A DNA stretch of 64,000 bases from NCBI GenBank assembly GCA_037445225.1, contig JBBIKW010000005.1, positions 1 through 64,000 on the forward strand, written 5' to 3'. The notes beneath the pieces are model-generated. The model saw only the letters and a program-made list of their open reading frames with translations, made no database searches and was not told where the DNA came from. Origin of the DNA: M3007 sp037445225 (GTDB taxonomy: Bacteria > Bacteroidota > Bacteroidia > Chitinophagales > Saprospiraceae). Of this stretch, positions 33,996 through 42,271 are shown in pieces (within the stretch, counting starts at the first letter, position 1; every line of letters starts with the position of its first letter). Made by a program: the position numbers and the translations under genes.

Positions 33996-35963
33996 TTATT
34001 GAGGTACTTTCGGAGAACCAGTACCGTACTTGAGCGGCACGTTCGCTCCCGGTGCCGACACGCGCAAATAACCTTGCATCTCTTGGTGCAGGGCCGAACA
34101 GAAGTCTGTGCAGTAGAAGGGGAAAATCCCCACGCGATCGGGTTTGAACAGGAGCGTCTGCGTTTCGCCCGGCATGATGAGAATTTCTGCCGTGTTGGCT
34201 CCTTTAATGGCAAAGCCGTGCGGAATGTCCCAGTCCTGCTCGAGGTTGGTAACGTGGAAGTACACTTCATCGCCCAACCTCACGCCCTCGATGTTGTCGG
34301 GAGTGAGATGCGACCGAATAGCCGTCATATACACGTGTACCTTGTTGCCTTCGCGCACCACCTTGGCTTCATGCTCGCCCTTAGCTACATAGGGATGTGC
34401 GTTCTCCTCCAAGGGATAAATCTTCGCCGACTTGTCCTTAATTAGGCTGGCGGGGACAGCGTTGGCGTAGTGCGGCTCGCCAATGGTTGGAAAGTCCAGC
34501 AGTAGCTTCATCTTTTCACCGCTGATGTCGTACAGCTGGGCCGACTGCGCCAACTCAGGGCCTGTAGGTAGATAGCGATCCTTTGTAATCTTGTTGTAAG
34601 CAATGACGTACTTGCCGTGAGGCTTGCGCGTATCTCCGCCCGGCACGCACAGGTGACCGATGGAGTAGTACGTGGGAACTCGGTCGACCACTTCCAAGGT
34701 TTTCAGGTTCCACTTTACAATCTCGGAAGACACGAAGAACGACGTGTAGGCATTTCCATTGGCGTCGAACTCCGTATGCAGTGGCCCGAGCCCCGGCTTT
34801 TTCACCTCGCCGTGTAGCACCGCCTCGTATTTCAGTACGGGAATGCCGTCGTATTCGCCATCGAAGTTACCCTCGGCGATGGCCTTTTGCATCTTGCTAA
34901 AGGAGAAGACGGGAATGACTGCAGCCAGCTTGCCAGAGCCTACGATGTACTCGCCCGAAGGGTCTACGTCGCAACCGTGCGGGCTCTTGGGACAGGGAAT
35001 GAAGTAGACGAAGTCCTTCAATACCTTCGGGTCAAGAACAATGACTTGGTCTTCCCATTGGGTAGTGGCCATGTGCTTCTTCTCATCGTAAATGTTATGG
35101 GCATAGTGCACCTTCTTGACCATGCCCTTCCCCGCGCGAGCGTATTCCTCCGCCTTCTTCCAGTTGATGGCCACGATGAAGTCCTTGTCGTTTTGCGAAG
35201 CGTTGACTTCTAACAGCGTATTAGCGCGCTCGGAGTTGTAGCAGGAGAAGAAGAACCAGTCGTGACTGGGCCCCTTTCCCGCCCGACTTAAGTCGAGATT
35301 AATCCCCGGCAGCAGCACCTGAAACGCTAAGTTCATCCGACCACTCTGCGGATCGATGCCGATGAAGGAAGCTGTGCCGCGGAAGTTCTCTTTGTACGTT
35401 TCGATAGACACGTCGGGCTGGTTGTCCAATGGAACAGAGAACCGCGTACCGGCAACAATATACTCGCTGTTTTCTGTAATGAATGGCGAGGAGTGGTTGC
35501 CAGCGGAGTTGGGCAGCTCCAGAATTTCTACTGTTCGAAACGTGCGCAAGTCAATGCGGGCCACCCGCGGCGTGTTGTTGGCATTGGCAAACATCCAACG
35601 GCCGTCTTGCTCACCGTCGGTGAGCGACATAGCGATGTGGTGTTGGTCGTCCCACGGCACAAAACCGTGCGATGTCATTAGCAGGGCCTTCGTCTCTTCG
35701 CTGTAGCCGTAGCCGTTTTCCGGAAAAACGGAAAACACTGGAATGATCTTGATTAGTCGTCCCGAAGGCAAACCGTAGACCGAGATCTGCCCATTAAAAC
35801 CACCCGAGACGAAATTGTAGAACTCATCGTAAGTGCCTGGAGCAACGTAAACTTTCTGGGCCGCATCCGCCGCCGAAGCACCCGCTGCTCCTTTCGTCTT
35901 GCATTGCCATAGGGCAAGGATGATAAGACCGGATACCAAAATAAATCCAACGATCTTCTTCAT
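33996..35963 (-). CDS. nosZ: NosZ, Sec-type (clade II) nitrous-oxide reductase
   Basis: A protein of 655 residues that reduces N2O to N2. The start MKKIVGFILVSGLIILALWQC is a Sec-type signal with no twin arginine, which marks clade II; the Cys may be lipidated. The beta-propeller that holds CuZ contains histidine segments such as DDQHHIAMS, YFIPCPKSPHGCDVDP, GPLHTEFDANGNAYTS and RKPHGKYVIAYNKI. The C-terminal cupredoxin domain has the CuA site FYCTDFCSALHQEMQG (C618, C622, H626, M629). I chose the ATG at 35963. An in-frame extension to 36173 lies inside the cytochrome c gene region and is not NosZ-like. No nir or nor genes are in the window. Confidence 0.97.
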   Translation of the reverse strand: MKKIVGFILVSGLIILALWQCKTKGAAGASAADAAQKVYVAPGTYDEFYNFVSGGFNGQISVYGLPSGRLIKIIPVFSVFPENGYGYSEETKALLMTSHGFVPWDDQHHIAMSLTDGEQDGRWMFANANNTPRVARIDLRTFRTVEILELPNSAGNHSSPFITENSEYIVAGTRFSVPLDNQPDVSIETYKENFRGTASFIGIDPQSGRMNLAFQVLLPGINLDLSRAGKGPSHDWFFFSCYNSERANTLLEVNASQNDKDFIVAINWKKAEEYARAGKGMVKKVHYAHNIYDEKKHMATTQWEDQVIVLDPKVLKDFVYFIPCPKSPHGCDVDPSGEYIVGSGKLAAVIPVFSFSKMQKAIAEGNFDGEYDGIPVLKYEAVLHGEVKKPGLGPLHTEFDANGNAYTSFFVSSEIVKWNLKTLEVVDRVPTYYSIGHLCVPGGDTRKPHGKYVIAYNKITKDRYLPTGPELAQSAQLYDISGEKMKLLLDFPTIGEPHYANAVPASLIKDKSAKIYPLEENAHPYVAKGEHEAKVVREGNKVHVYMTAIRSHLTPDNIEGVRLGDEVYFHVTNLEQDWDIPHGFAIKGANTAEILIMPGETQTLLFKPDRVGIFPFYCTDFCSALHQEMQGYLRVSAPGANVPLKYGTGSPKVPQ

Positions 35964-36007
35964 AAACACGGTGTTTAGTTGAGTGAAAGGTTTAAGAAAT
36001 GCGCCCT

Positions 36008-36481
36008 TCAACGCTCGCCGTCGTTGTAGCGCATGAATTCCAAGATGTCGCGCGCGTCGCCAATCGAGACGTTCTGATTCGGCATGCGCGTCAGACACAG
36101 TTCCAGCAACTTTTGGGCTTCTGGGTCGCGCTCCAACATGATATCGACGTTGGTAATCATGTTCATGATCCACTCCGGTCGCCGTTTCCTAGTCACGTCT
36201 TTCCAACCCGGCCCGACGATGCGCGTGTCGTCCAACTTGTGACAAGCCGCGCATTTCATGTCATATATGGCCTTGCCCCGCGAGACCCGTTCCGCCTCTA
36301 AAGGCGTTTTGAGTTCTACGTACTTCACTTCGCCGATGCCTTTGCCCTCCCGGATCATCTGCTCTTCTGGGCTCGCGGCAGAAGTTTCGCCTTCCTCTTT
36401 CGTCGGCGTATTACTCCCCCCGCATCCAAACCACCCGATTATGCCAGTGAAGAATACAGAAAAAACAATGCTCTTTTTCAT
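36008..36481 (-). CDS. lipoprotein c-type cytochrome, first gene of nos operon
   Basis: A 157-residue protein with a lipoprotein-like signal (MKKSIVFSVFFTGIIGWFGC) and an acidic linker. One haem-binding motif, CAACH at residues 77-81, follows RGKAIYDMK, and an axial Met is likely in LTRMPNQNVS. The fold is of the monohaem class I type (GPGWKDVTRKRRPEWIMNMI). As the first gene of the operon and next to nosZ it is the probable direct electron donor to the CuA site of NosZ. Confidence 0.9.
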   Translation of the reverse strand: MKKSIVFSVFFTGIIGWFGCGGSNTPTKEEGETSAASPEEQMIREGKGIGEVKYVELKTPLEAERVSRGKAIYDMKCAACHKLDDTRIVGPGWKDVTRKRRPEWIMNMITNVDIMLERDPEAQKLLELCLTRMPNQNVSIGDARDILEFMRYNDGER

Positions 36482-36526
36482 GGTCCCAGCATTTCTGTTT
36501 TAGGTGAAAAAATCCGGTTCACATCG

Positions 36527-36534
36527 CAATGGTA
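36527..36534 (-). promoter_or_regulatory. candidate -7 box of the nos operon
   Basis: TACCATTG on the minus strand matches TAnnTTTG at seven of eight positions counted with the two free bases. It predicts a transcription start near 36523, about 42 bases before the cytochrome c ATG. Confidence 0.3.
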
Positions 36535-36558
36535 CACCCATGAGCGCCGAGACAACCA

Positions 36559-36570
36559 TGACTCGCGTCA
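36559..36570. promoter_or_regulatory. candidate FNR/CRP-family binding site
   Basis: TGAC-TCGC-GTCA is a perfect dyad that fits the core of the FNR/DNR consensus TTGAY-N4-RTCAA; the outer bases do not match. Its centre is about 41 bases upstream of the start predicted from the box at 36527-36534, the class II activator position. An oxygen- or NO-responsive regulator of this family is plausible for a nos operon, but none is encoded in the window. Confidence 0.4.
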
Positions 36571-36918
36571 CAGTCACCGCTGATTTTAAGGAATCTGTAG
36601 GATCGCGACTGGAGGAATGAAGCAACCGACCACCCTGCTGCATTGGACGAAACAGCAGCCTACTCCTACTGTTAAAATTTTAACACTTTGCCCTGCCTTT
36701 GGATCTAGTCGAAATCGGTCTATGGATTACTCATCGACTACAAAATCGATATGATTAATTTATTTTTACTACAAAAAACAAATATTTAGTATTTAAAAAA
36801 GTTTTAATAGAATAATATTTCAAACCGCTTCTTTAATGCATATAAGTCGCGGAGCCGTTTTGTGAGGGCCTTAACATAAAATTTGCACGACACTTTAACT
36901 TTTTTTTAACGATATGCC

Positions 36919-36926
36919 TACTTTTG
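36919..36926 (+). promoter_or_regulatory. Bacteroidota -7 box for the GT2 gene pair
   Basis: TACTTTTG matches TAnnTTTG exactly, 61 bases before the ATG at 36987. Confidence 0.45.
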
Positions 36927-36986
36927 CTGCACTTTTGGGCAAGCCAAAGGGCTTGCTATAACAACATAAAATAAAGATGCGATTGT

Positions 36987-37748
36987 ATGGCCTTTGCCGG
37001 CAAACCACGCGTATCGGTCTTGATTCCCACTTACAATGAAGAGGAAGCGCTGCCGTACGTTTTAGCCACCATCCCTAAGCAGTGGGTACGCGAGATGATC
37101 GTTTGTGACAACGGCTCTACCGACCGCACAGCGGAAATATCCCGGTTGATGGGGGCAAAGGTTGTTCGGAGTTCGCGGCGGGGTTATGGGTCTGCTTGCT
37201 TGGCGGGCATGGCGTATCTGAAACAATTGCCGAAAGAAGAGCAGCCTGAAGTTGTTGCGTTTTTGGACGGCGATTTTTCCGACGATCCCAACGACCTGCC
37301 CAAAGTGATCATGCCGATACTGGACGGAAGTCAAGATCTGGTAATTGGTTCGCGCGCCTTAGGTGAGAGAGAGCCTGGATCGATGACGTGGCCGCAGCGT
37401 TTTGGCAATTGGTTAGCACCTCTACTCATCTACTGGTTCTTCGGGCAGCGCTTTAGCGACTTAGGGCCCTTTCGAGCTATCCGATGGAACTGCCTCCAAC
37501 GATTAGATATGCGCGATCCGAACTACGGATGGACGGTAGAGATGCAGATTAAGGCCGCCTTGCACCGCCTGCGATGCGCTGAAGTGCCGGTGTCTCATCG
37601 AAAGCGCATTGCCGGCCGCAGCAAAGTGTCGGGAACGGTGCGCGGAGTTATCCTCGCGGGATGGAAAATCCTCTTTCTTATTCTTAAATACTATTTTCAA
37701 CATCGCCGACAACACCCTCTGAATACTTCTGACACACGCAAAATCTAA
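36987..37748 (+). CDS. family 2 glycosyltransferase, DPM1-like
   Basis: A 253-residue cytosolic GT-A enzyme. VSVLIPTYNEEEALPYVL opens the nucleotide-sugar-binding fold, VCDNGSTDRTAEI gives the second Asp and AFLDGDFSDDPNDLPK the DxD-type metal motif. FSDLGPFRAIRW and NYGWTVEMQIKA are typical of the bacterial polyprenol-phosphate mannose/glucose synthase (DPM1-like) group. It has only a short hydrophobic C-terminus. The next gene starts 15 bases downstream and is another GT2 enzyme, so the two may act in one envelope polysaccharide or glycolipid pathway. Confidence 0.85.
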   Translation: MAFAGKPRVSVLIPTYNEEEALPYVLATIPKQWVREMIVCDNGSTDRTAEISRLMGAKVVRSSRRGYGSACLAGMAYLKQLPKEEQPEVVAFLDGDFSDDPNDLPKVIMPILDGSQDLVIGSRALGEREPGSMTWPQRFGNWLAPLLIYWFFGQRFSDLGPFRAIRWNCLQRLDMRDPNYGWTVEMQIKAALHRLRCAEVPVSHRKRIAGRSKVSGTVRGVILAGWKILFLILKYYFQHRRQHPLNTSDTRKI

Positions 37749-37763
37749 AACGAATCGCCCAAT

Positions 37764-39305
37764 ATGTTTGGACTTCAAGCCCTGTTCGATGCGCTGCGCT
37801 ATCAAGCCTTTGTAGACTTCGGCTATTTGATGCTCCTGGTCTACTTCTTGGCCATGAGTGGCGTCACCCTGTACGCTCTGCTGCAGGTACACCTTCTCTT
37901 CTTGTACAAGAAGTATCACAAGGAGCACCCCGTCATCGAGTACCGAAAATACGATGCGGACGACCCGAACTTGCCCTTTGTGACAGTGCAGCTGCCCATG
38001 TACAACGAGCGATATGTAGCCGAACGCATCATCGACTGCGTAGCGGCGCAGGAGTATCCAAAAGATAAGTTTGAGATCCACGTCTTAGACGACTCCACTG
38101 ACGACACGGTCGATATTGTAGCGCGGAAGGTAGCCGAACTGCGCGCCCAAGGGTATCAGATCGAACACATCCATCGCACCAATCGGCAAGGATACAAGGC
38201 AGGGGCTTTGCAAGAAGCGATGCCCCGTGCGCGCGGTGAATTCATCGCCATCTTCGACGCCGACTTTACGCCGCGGCCCGACTTTTTGCGCACAACGATG
38301 CCCTATTTCGAGGATCCTCAGGTGGGCATTGTCCAAACTCGCTGGGAGCACCTCAATGCAGACTACAGCATGCTCACCAAGCTGCAGGCGCTCCAGCTCA
38401 ACGTCCACTTCACCGTAGAGCAAGCCGGTCGCTCTTACGGCAATCTGCTGCTCCAATTCAACGGCACGGCCGGTGTATGGCGCAAGAAAGTCATCGAAGA
38501 GGCCGGTGGTTGGCAAAGCGACACGCTGACAGAAGACCTCGACCTCAGCTTCCGCGCCCAAATCATGGGTTATCGCATCAAGTACTTGGAAAAATTGGGC
38601 AGCCCAGCCGAATTGCCCGTAGACATGAACGCGTTGAAAGGGCAGCAGTTCCGCTGGAACAAGGGCGGCGCTCAGAACGCCCGAAAGCTGATCAAGCTGG
38701 TGTGGAATGCGCGCACGCTCAAGCCCATTCAAAAAGTACACGCCATCAGCCAATTACTGGCCTATGGCGTATTTCTGTGGGTCTTCATCGCAGCGGTTAG
38801 CAGCATTCCGCTGTCGTTTGCTTTCAGCGAGCTGGGCATCTCCACACACTTCCTCTCTTTCTCTGTCTTAGGGTTGTTCGCTGTGGCGGCGATTTCCTAC
38901 ACGGCTAATGTTACGGCAGCCCTCCATCGCCAAGCACCGCCCTCGTTTTGGGAAAAGGTGCGCTTTTTCGGACTCTTCCTCTCTTTCTTACCCGTATCGA
39001 TGGGACTGTCGCTCTACAATGCCATCGCCGTCGTCGAAGGGCTGCGCGGAAAAGTATCCGCCTTTGTGCGCACGCCCAAGTATGGCGTTACGGGTAGCCG
39101 AACGCCGCTGCGTCAGGCCGCTTACATGGCGCGCAAGATTTCTTGGGTCACTTATGCGGAAGGCGCCATGGCACTGGTATTTCTTACTGCGGCCCTCGCC
39201 GGCATTCGAACGGGCAACCACGCCTTCGTCCTGTTCCACTCTATGCTGGCCTTTGGCTTCGCTACCATTTGCTTTTACTCGATAAAGCACCTGCGCTTCG
39301 ACTGA
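37764..39305 (+). CDS. membrane-bound processive GT2 (cellulose-synthase-like)
   Basis: A 513-residue protein with an N-terminal helix (YLMLLVYFLAMSGVTLYAL) and four to five C-terminal helices. The cytosolic GT domain has the D, D, D, QxxRW signature of processive GT2 enzymes: VLDDSTDDT, FDADFTPRPDFL, TEDLDLSFRAQ and QQFRWNKGG. The family includes cellulose-synthase-like and glucomannan-synthase-like (CslA) proteins, which polymerise beta-linked sugars across the membrane or glycosylate lipids. The product here is unknown. A strong terminator follows. Confidence 0.87.
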   Translation: MFGLQALFDALRYQAFVDFGYLMLLVYFLAMSGVTLYALLQVHLLFLYKKYHKEHPVIEYRKYDADDPNLPFVTVQLPMYNERYVAERIIDCVAAQEYPKDKFEIHVLDDSTDDTVDIVARKVAELRAQGYQIEHIHRTNRQGYKAGALQEAMPRARGEFIAIFDADFTPRPDFLRTTMPYFEDPQVGIVQTRWEHLNADYSMLTKLQALQLNVHFTVEQAGRSYGNLLLQFNGTAGVWRKKVIEEAGGWQSDTLTEDLDLSFRAQIMGYRIKYLEKLGSPAELPVDMNALKGQQFRWNKGGAQNARKLIKLVWNARTLKPIQKVHAISQLLAYGVFLWVFIAAVSSIPLSFAFSELGISTHFLSFSVLGLFAVAAISYTANVTAALHRQAPPSFWEKVRFFGLFLSFLPVSMGLSLYNAIAVVEGLRGKVSAFVRTPKYGVTGSRTPLRQAAYMARKISWVTYAEGAMALVFLTAALAGIRTGNHAFVLFHSMLAFGFATICFYSIKHLRFD

Positions 39306-39323
39306 ACCCAAGCAACATATTTC

Positions 39324-39361
39324 AAAGCCCTGCCCTTGCTCCGCGCAGTGCAGGGCTTTTT
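39324..39361. terminator. bidirectional intrinsic terminator
   Basis: AAAGCCCTGC (39324-39333) pairs with GCAGGGCTTT (39350-39359) and is followed by further T residues. It ends the GT2 pair from the left and the long leftward catabolic gene run from the right. Confidence 0.8.
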
Positions 39362-39392
39362 GCTTTTTCGGCATCTCTCTCGTCTTTTTCGC

Positions 39393-39782
39393 CTACTCTG
39401 CTAGCTCCGCCCGATAAACGATGAAGTTCGTTTTGCCTTGCCAGGGAAAAGCGTGCACTTTCTCGCGGTAGTAGCAGCGCACCACCTTACCCTCCAACTG
39501 CTGCAGCTTCCGATAGACCTCCGTGCTGCCTACGGAAAAATCCCAAACGCTTTGCTTCGACATCATGACACTGCCGGTGAGGTGTAGCTGCCCTTCGTAG
39601 GTCTTGAACAATACGCCTTGACGGGCTACCTTCACTAAGGTGCCTGTTCGTGAACCGTCGCTCACCGTATAGTTGCGGTAGAAATAATAGCCCGCCCCGA
39701 AGAGCACAGCGACGGCCAAAATAAGCCAAAGGCTGCGGCGAAGCCATTTGCCGGCTTGTTGCTGAATAGAGGAGACGCGCAT
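39393..39782 (-). CDS. small membrane-anchored protein of Bacteroidota
   Basis: A 129-residue protein with one N-terminal transmembrane helix (LWLILAVAVLFGAGYYFY) and an extracytoplasmic domain containing VSDGSRTGTLVKVARQGVLF followed by KTYEGQLHL. Small proteins with this pattern are widespread in Bacteroidota and sometimes misannotated as 6-phosphogluconate dehydrogenase. Function unknown. It lies 121 bases after the nitrilase-like gene and may be a housekeeping gene at the end of the catabolic run. Confidence 0.7.
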   Translation of the reverse strand: MRVSSIQQQAGKWLRRSLWLILAVAVLFGAGYYFYRNYTVSDGSRTGTLVKVARQGVLFKTYEGQLHLTGSVMMSKQSVWDFSVGSTEVYRKLQQLEGKVVRCYYREKVHAFPWQGKTNFIVYRAELAE

Positions 39783-39903
39783 AATCTTGCTGAGATGTTA
39801 AACGATGGAGGTATCGCCTCAAACGGATCGGTGGGCAAACCTACGCGAAGGTAGGTTGCTGCGCACAATTTCGCTCTCGCGTTTATGTTTCAACCCAGTG
39901 AAC

Positions 39904-40914
39904 TTAACTACTCCATCGGGCAGCCGCTTGGCGGAGGAGTTCGGCGAAATCGCCGCGCTGGGGTTTCTTGTTGGCAAAGCGGTTGGGCGGATAGATGCTG
40001 TGTTGGGCATAGCTAGCAGCAAACAACTCGAAGCGCTGACGCGCCACGTAATTCGCCATGCCGGGCCGTGCTCGACAGGCGCGCAACGCGGCGATATCGA
40101 GCGCCGCGTGCGCTACCATGCTCTCTCCAAAGCCCGCCTCGCAAAGCACATAGCCTTCGTAGTGCACAATCTTTGACCCTCCGTCCGCACTGGCAAAAGG
40201 GATGTCGATATTGGCGATACCTGCCGAATTGGCCGAGACTACGTAGGCGATATTTTCAATAGCGCGCGACAGCTTCGCCACATTTTTGGGCGTCAACTGG
40301 AGGCTGCCGACTTCTGAAGTGGAATGCAAAAAAACCTCTGCTCCGCGCATGAGCAAACACCGGGCAATCTCCGGATAAAGGATTTCTTCGCTAGCGATGC
40401 AGGCCAACCGCCCAATTTCCGTGTTGGCCACCGGAAAAACCGCCTCTAAGCCGTAAATGTCTAAATATCGGTCCCACACGTCGTGTGGCGTAGGGGCAAA
40501 AACGCTGTTTAGGCGGCGATAATTCAGCAGGCGTTCTCCTTGAGGCGAAAACACAAAGCTGCTCTGAAAGTAAAGGTCGGGAAAATGTTCGTCCACTTCG
40601 TAGGCATTGCCCGACAAGAACACTTGCTGGCGGCGCGCAGTGCCTGCCAACACCTCCCACAGCGGGTCGTCGGGTTGCAAACAGGCCTTCTGCTGCCAAG
40701 TGGCGATGTCTTCGCCCATCGGAAATCCCGTCAAGAAATACTCCGGCAGCACGACCAGTCGGAGATCAGGGCCGATAAAGCGCTTGGAGGCGGCGATTTG
40801 TTGTTCGATGCGTTCGGCATTGCGCTGCATCTGCTCGCGCGCCTCGGCGGGGCTTTTCGCCGCATTGACAGAAAAGCATGTGGTCTGCAGCGCAAGGGCT
40901 CTGTACGTCGTCAT
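39904..40914 (-). CDS. nitrilase-superfamily carbon-nitrogen hydrolase, catalytic Lys replaced
   Basis: A 336-residue cytosolic protein of the nitrilase superfamily. The catalytic Glu lies in RLVVLPEYFLTGFP and the nucleophilic Cys in GRLACIASEEILYPEIAR. At the place of the catalytic Lys, usually in YRKxHL, the sequence reads NYRRLN, with Arg. SSFVFSPQGE and ENIAYVVSANSAG are further family features. It could be an amidase, nitrilase or carbamoylase with altered chemistry, or an inactive relative. It follows the alpha/beta hydrolase gene by four bases in the leftward operon. Confidence 0.8.
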   Translation of the reverse strand: MTTYRALALQTTCFSVNAAKSPAEAREQMQRNAERIEQQIAASKRFIGPDLRLVVLPEYFLTGFPMGEDIATWQQKACLQPDDPLWEVLAGTARRQQVFLSGNAYEVDEHFPDLYFQSSFVFSPQGERLLNYRRLNSVFAPTPHDVWDRYLDIYGLEAVFPVANTEIGRLACIASEEILYPEIARCLLMRGAEVFLHSTSEVGSLQLTPKNVAKLSRAIENIAYVVSANSAGIANIDIPFASADGGSKIVHYEGYVLCEAGFGESMVAHAALDIAALRACRARPGMANYVARQRFELFAASYAQHSIYPPNRFANKKPQRGDFAELLRQAAARWSS

Positions 40915-40918
40915 ACCG

Positions 40919-41785
40919 CTATTTTTTCAAAAACCGACAGACCAAGCGATTGAACCGCTTCGGTTGATCCAGATTGCTCAGGTGCCCCGCCCCTGGAATG
41001 ATCTGCAGCTGCGCTTTGGGCACCTTTTGAGCGATCAGGCGAGCGATGCGTTGGATGCTTTCCTCATCCCGCTTGCCCACCAACACCAATACAGGAACCT
41101 GTATGCTGTCTAAGCGCAACAAGGTAGACGGCTCGCCATATCGCGGAGCTGCGGCGGGATTGACCAACTGGTCACCGTTGTAGGAGGACACCATCTGGGC
41201 CAAAAGCGCTTGATGGGCCGCCGATGGCCGCTGCAGCTGCAGGAGCGGATTGCTCAGCCAGAGGCGCTGGGTCTCGGCGTTCCAACCCCGCTGCGCTACC
41301 GCGCCGAACACCTGTCTCAAAGCACTAAAGAGGGCCGGCGTGTAGTCGGTAAAGCCGTCTAAGTTGGGGTCGGCAGCCACCACTTTAGCGACGCGCTGTG
41401 GATAACGCACGGCAAAGTTGAGCGCTATGTTGGCGCCCATGGAAAGACCAACCAGATGTGCCTGCGCTATGCCCAAGTGGTCGAGCAAAGCGAGCAAATC
41501 TGCCGCCGGGTCGTGCGCTGAAGTAACGCGCGACGATCGGCCAAACCCGCGCACGTCGTAGCGCACGGTGCGGTAACGCTTCTTCAGGGCCACCCATTGA
41601 GGTGCCCACATGCGGCCGTCCAGAGTAAACCCGTGGATGAACACCAAGGGGTGACCATCGCCCGAGACCTCGTAGTAGATGCGCCCACCATCTACCGACA
41701 CGTATGCCCTTGAGCTGTCGAGTTGCCCCCAAGCAGTGACCCACATCAAAACCGTACATACCCACAGCGCTACTACCTTTTTCAT
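40919..41785 (-). CDS. exported alpha/beta hydrolase
   Basis: A 288-residue protein with a probable signal peptide (MKKVVALWVCTVLMWVTAWG). The alpha/beta hydrolase core shows the oxyanion region VFIHGFTLDGRMW, RYDVRGFGRSS and the nucleophile elbow GLSMG in LVGLSMGANIALNFA, with an acid at about VLVLVGKRDEE and the His in IPGAGHLSNL. Length and motifs resemble 3-oxoadipate enol-lactonase/carboxylesterase-type enzymes. Tight spacing to its neighbours places it in the catabolic operon. Confidence 0.82.
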   Translation of the reverse strand: MKKVVALWVCTVLMWVTAWGQLDSSRAYVSVDGGRIYYEVSGDGHPLVFIHGFTLDGRMWAPQWVALKKRYRTVRYDVRGFGRSSRVTSAHDPAADLLALLDHLGIAQAHLVGLSMGANIALNFAVRYPQRVAKVVAADPNLDGFTDYTPALFSALRQVFGAVAQRGWNAETQRLWLSNPLLQLQRPSAAHQALLAQMVSSYNGDQLVNPAAAPRYGEPSTLLRLDSIQVPVLVLVGKRDEESIQRIARLIAQKVPKAQLQIIPGAGHLSNLDQPKRFNRLVCRFLKK

Positions 41786-41797
41786 GTGCGGACACTT

Positions 41798-42271
41798 TTA
41801 GAACTCCTCTAGTCGCGTCAGACAGCTATCCAAAAACCGAAGCACGCGCTGCATTTCGTCGCGGTCGAAGTGTTCGAACAGCTGCTCGTTGAGCTGGAGG
41901 CGCATGGGTTGGAGCGACTCAACCAGCGCGCGCCCGCTCTTAGATAACTCCAGCCGCTTGCGTCGATGGTCGTTGCGGTCTTTCACTTGCTCTATCAGCC
42001 CTTTTTCCATGAGCACGTTGAGCAGTTTGGTCACATTGGGGCGCGACACATCCAAGCTGCGCGCAATCTCTGAGGCGAGCATCGGCTTTCGGTGTTTTTC
42101 GCGGCTGAAAAAGGCTAAGTTGGGGTCTTTAGCCAAATGCAGCAAAATCAACCATTGCTGGGCCGAAATACCTAACTCTTGGCATATTTTATCGCGTCGG
42201 CGTTTGAGCGCTTCTCCCACAGCAATGAGCCGCAAGATAAGCGACTCTTCTAAGCGTTTTTCGATGTTCAT
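41798..42271 (-). CDS. MarR-family transcriptional regulator
   Basis: A 157-residue winged-helix protein. QWLILLHLAKDP, the recognition-helix region EIARSLDVSRPNVTKLLNVL and the wing LIEQVKDRNDHRRKRLELS are typical MarR features. MarR proteins are dimers that usually repress catabolic or efflux genes and are released by a small aromatic or acidic ligand. It is the only DNA-binding regulator in the catabolic cluster and overlaps the upstream MFS gene by four bases. It is thus the natural candidate for binding the GTTAAT dyad at 53773-53796. Confidence 0.9.
   Translation of the reverse strand: MNIEKRLEESLILRLIAVGEALKRRRDKICQELGISAQQWLILLHLAKDPNLAFFSREKHRKPMLASEIARSLDVSRPNVTKLLNVLMEKGLIEQVKDRNDHRRKRLELSKSGRALVESLQPMRLQLNEQLFEHFDRDEMQRVLRFLDSCLTRLEEF

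Larger units (their letters stand above)
36482..36986. other. 505-base divergent regulatory region
   Basis: No gene seen. The left part holds a candidate promoter and an FNR/CRP-like dyad for the nos operon. The centre (about 36680-36850) is AT-rich. The right end has a -7 box for the glycosyltransferase gene at 36987. The low GC of the middle contrasts with the genes on both sides. Confidence 0.6.

Noticed and set aside
35964..36173. N-terminal extension of NosZ
   Set aside because: It runs into the cytochrome c gene in another frame and precedes a clear signal peptide at 35963.
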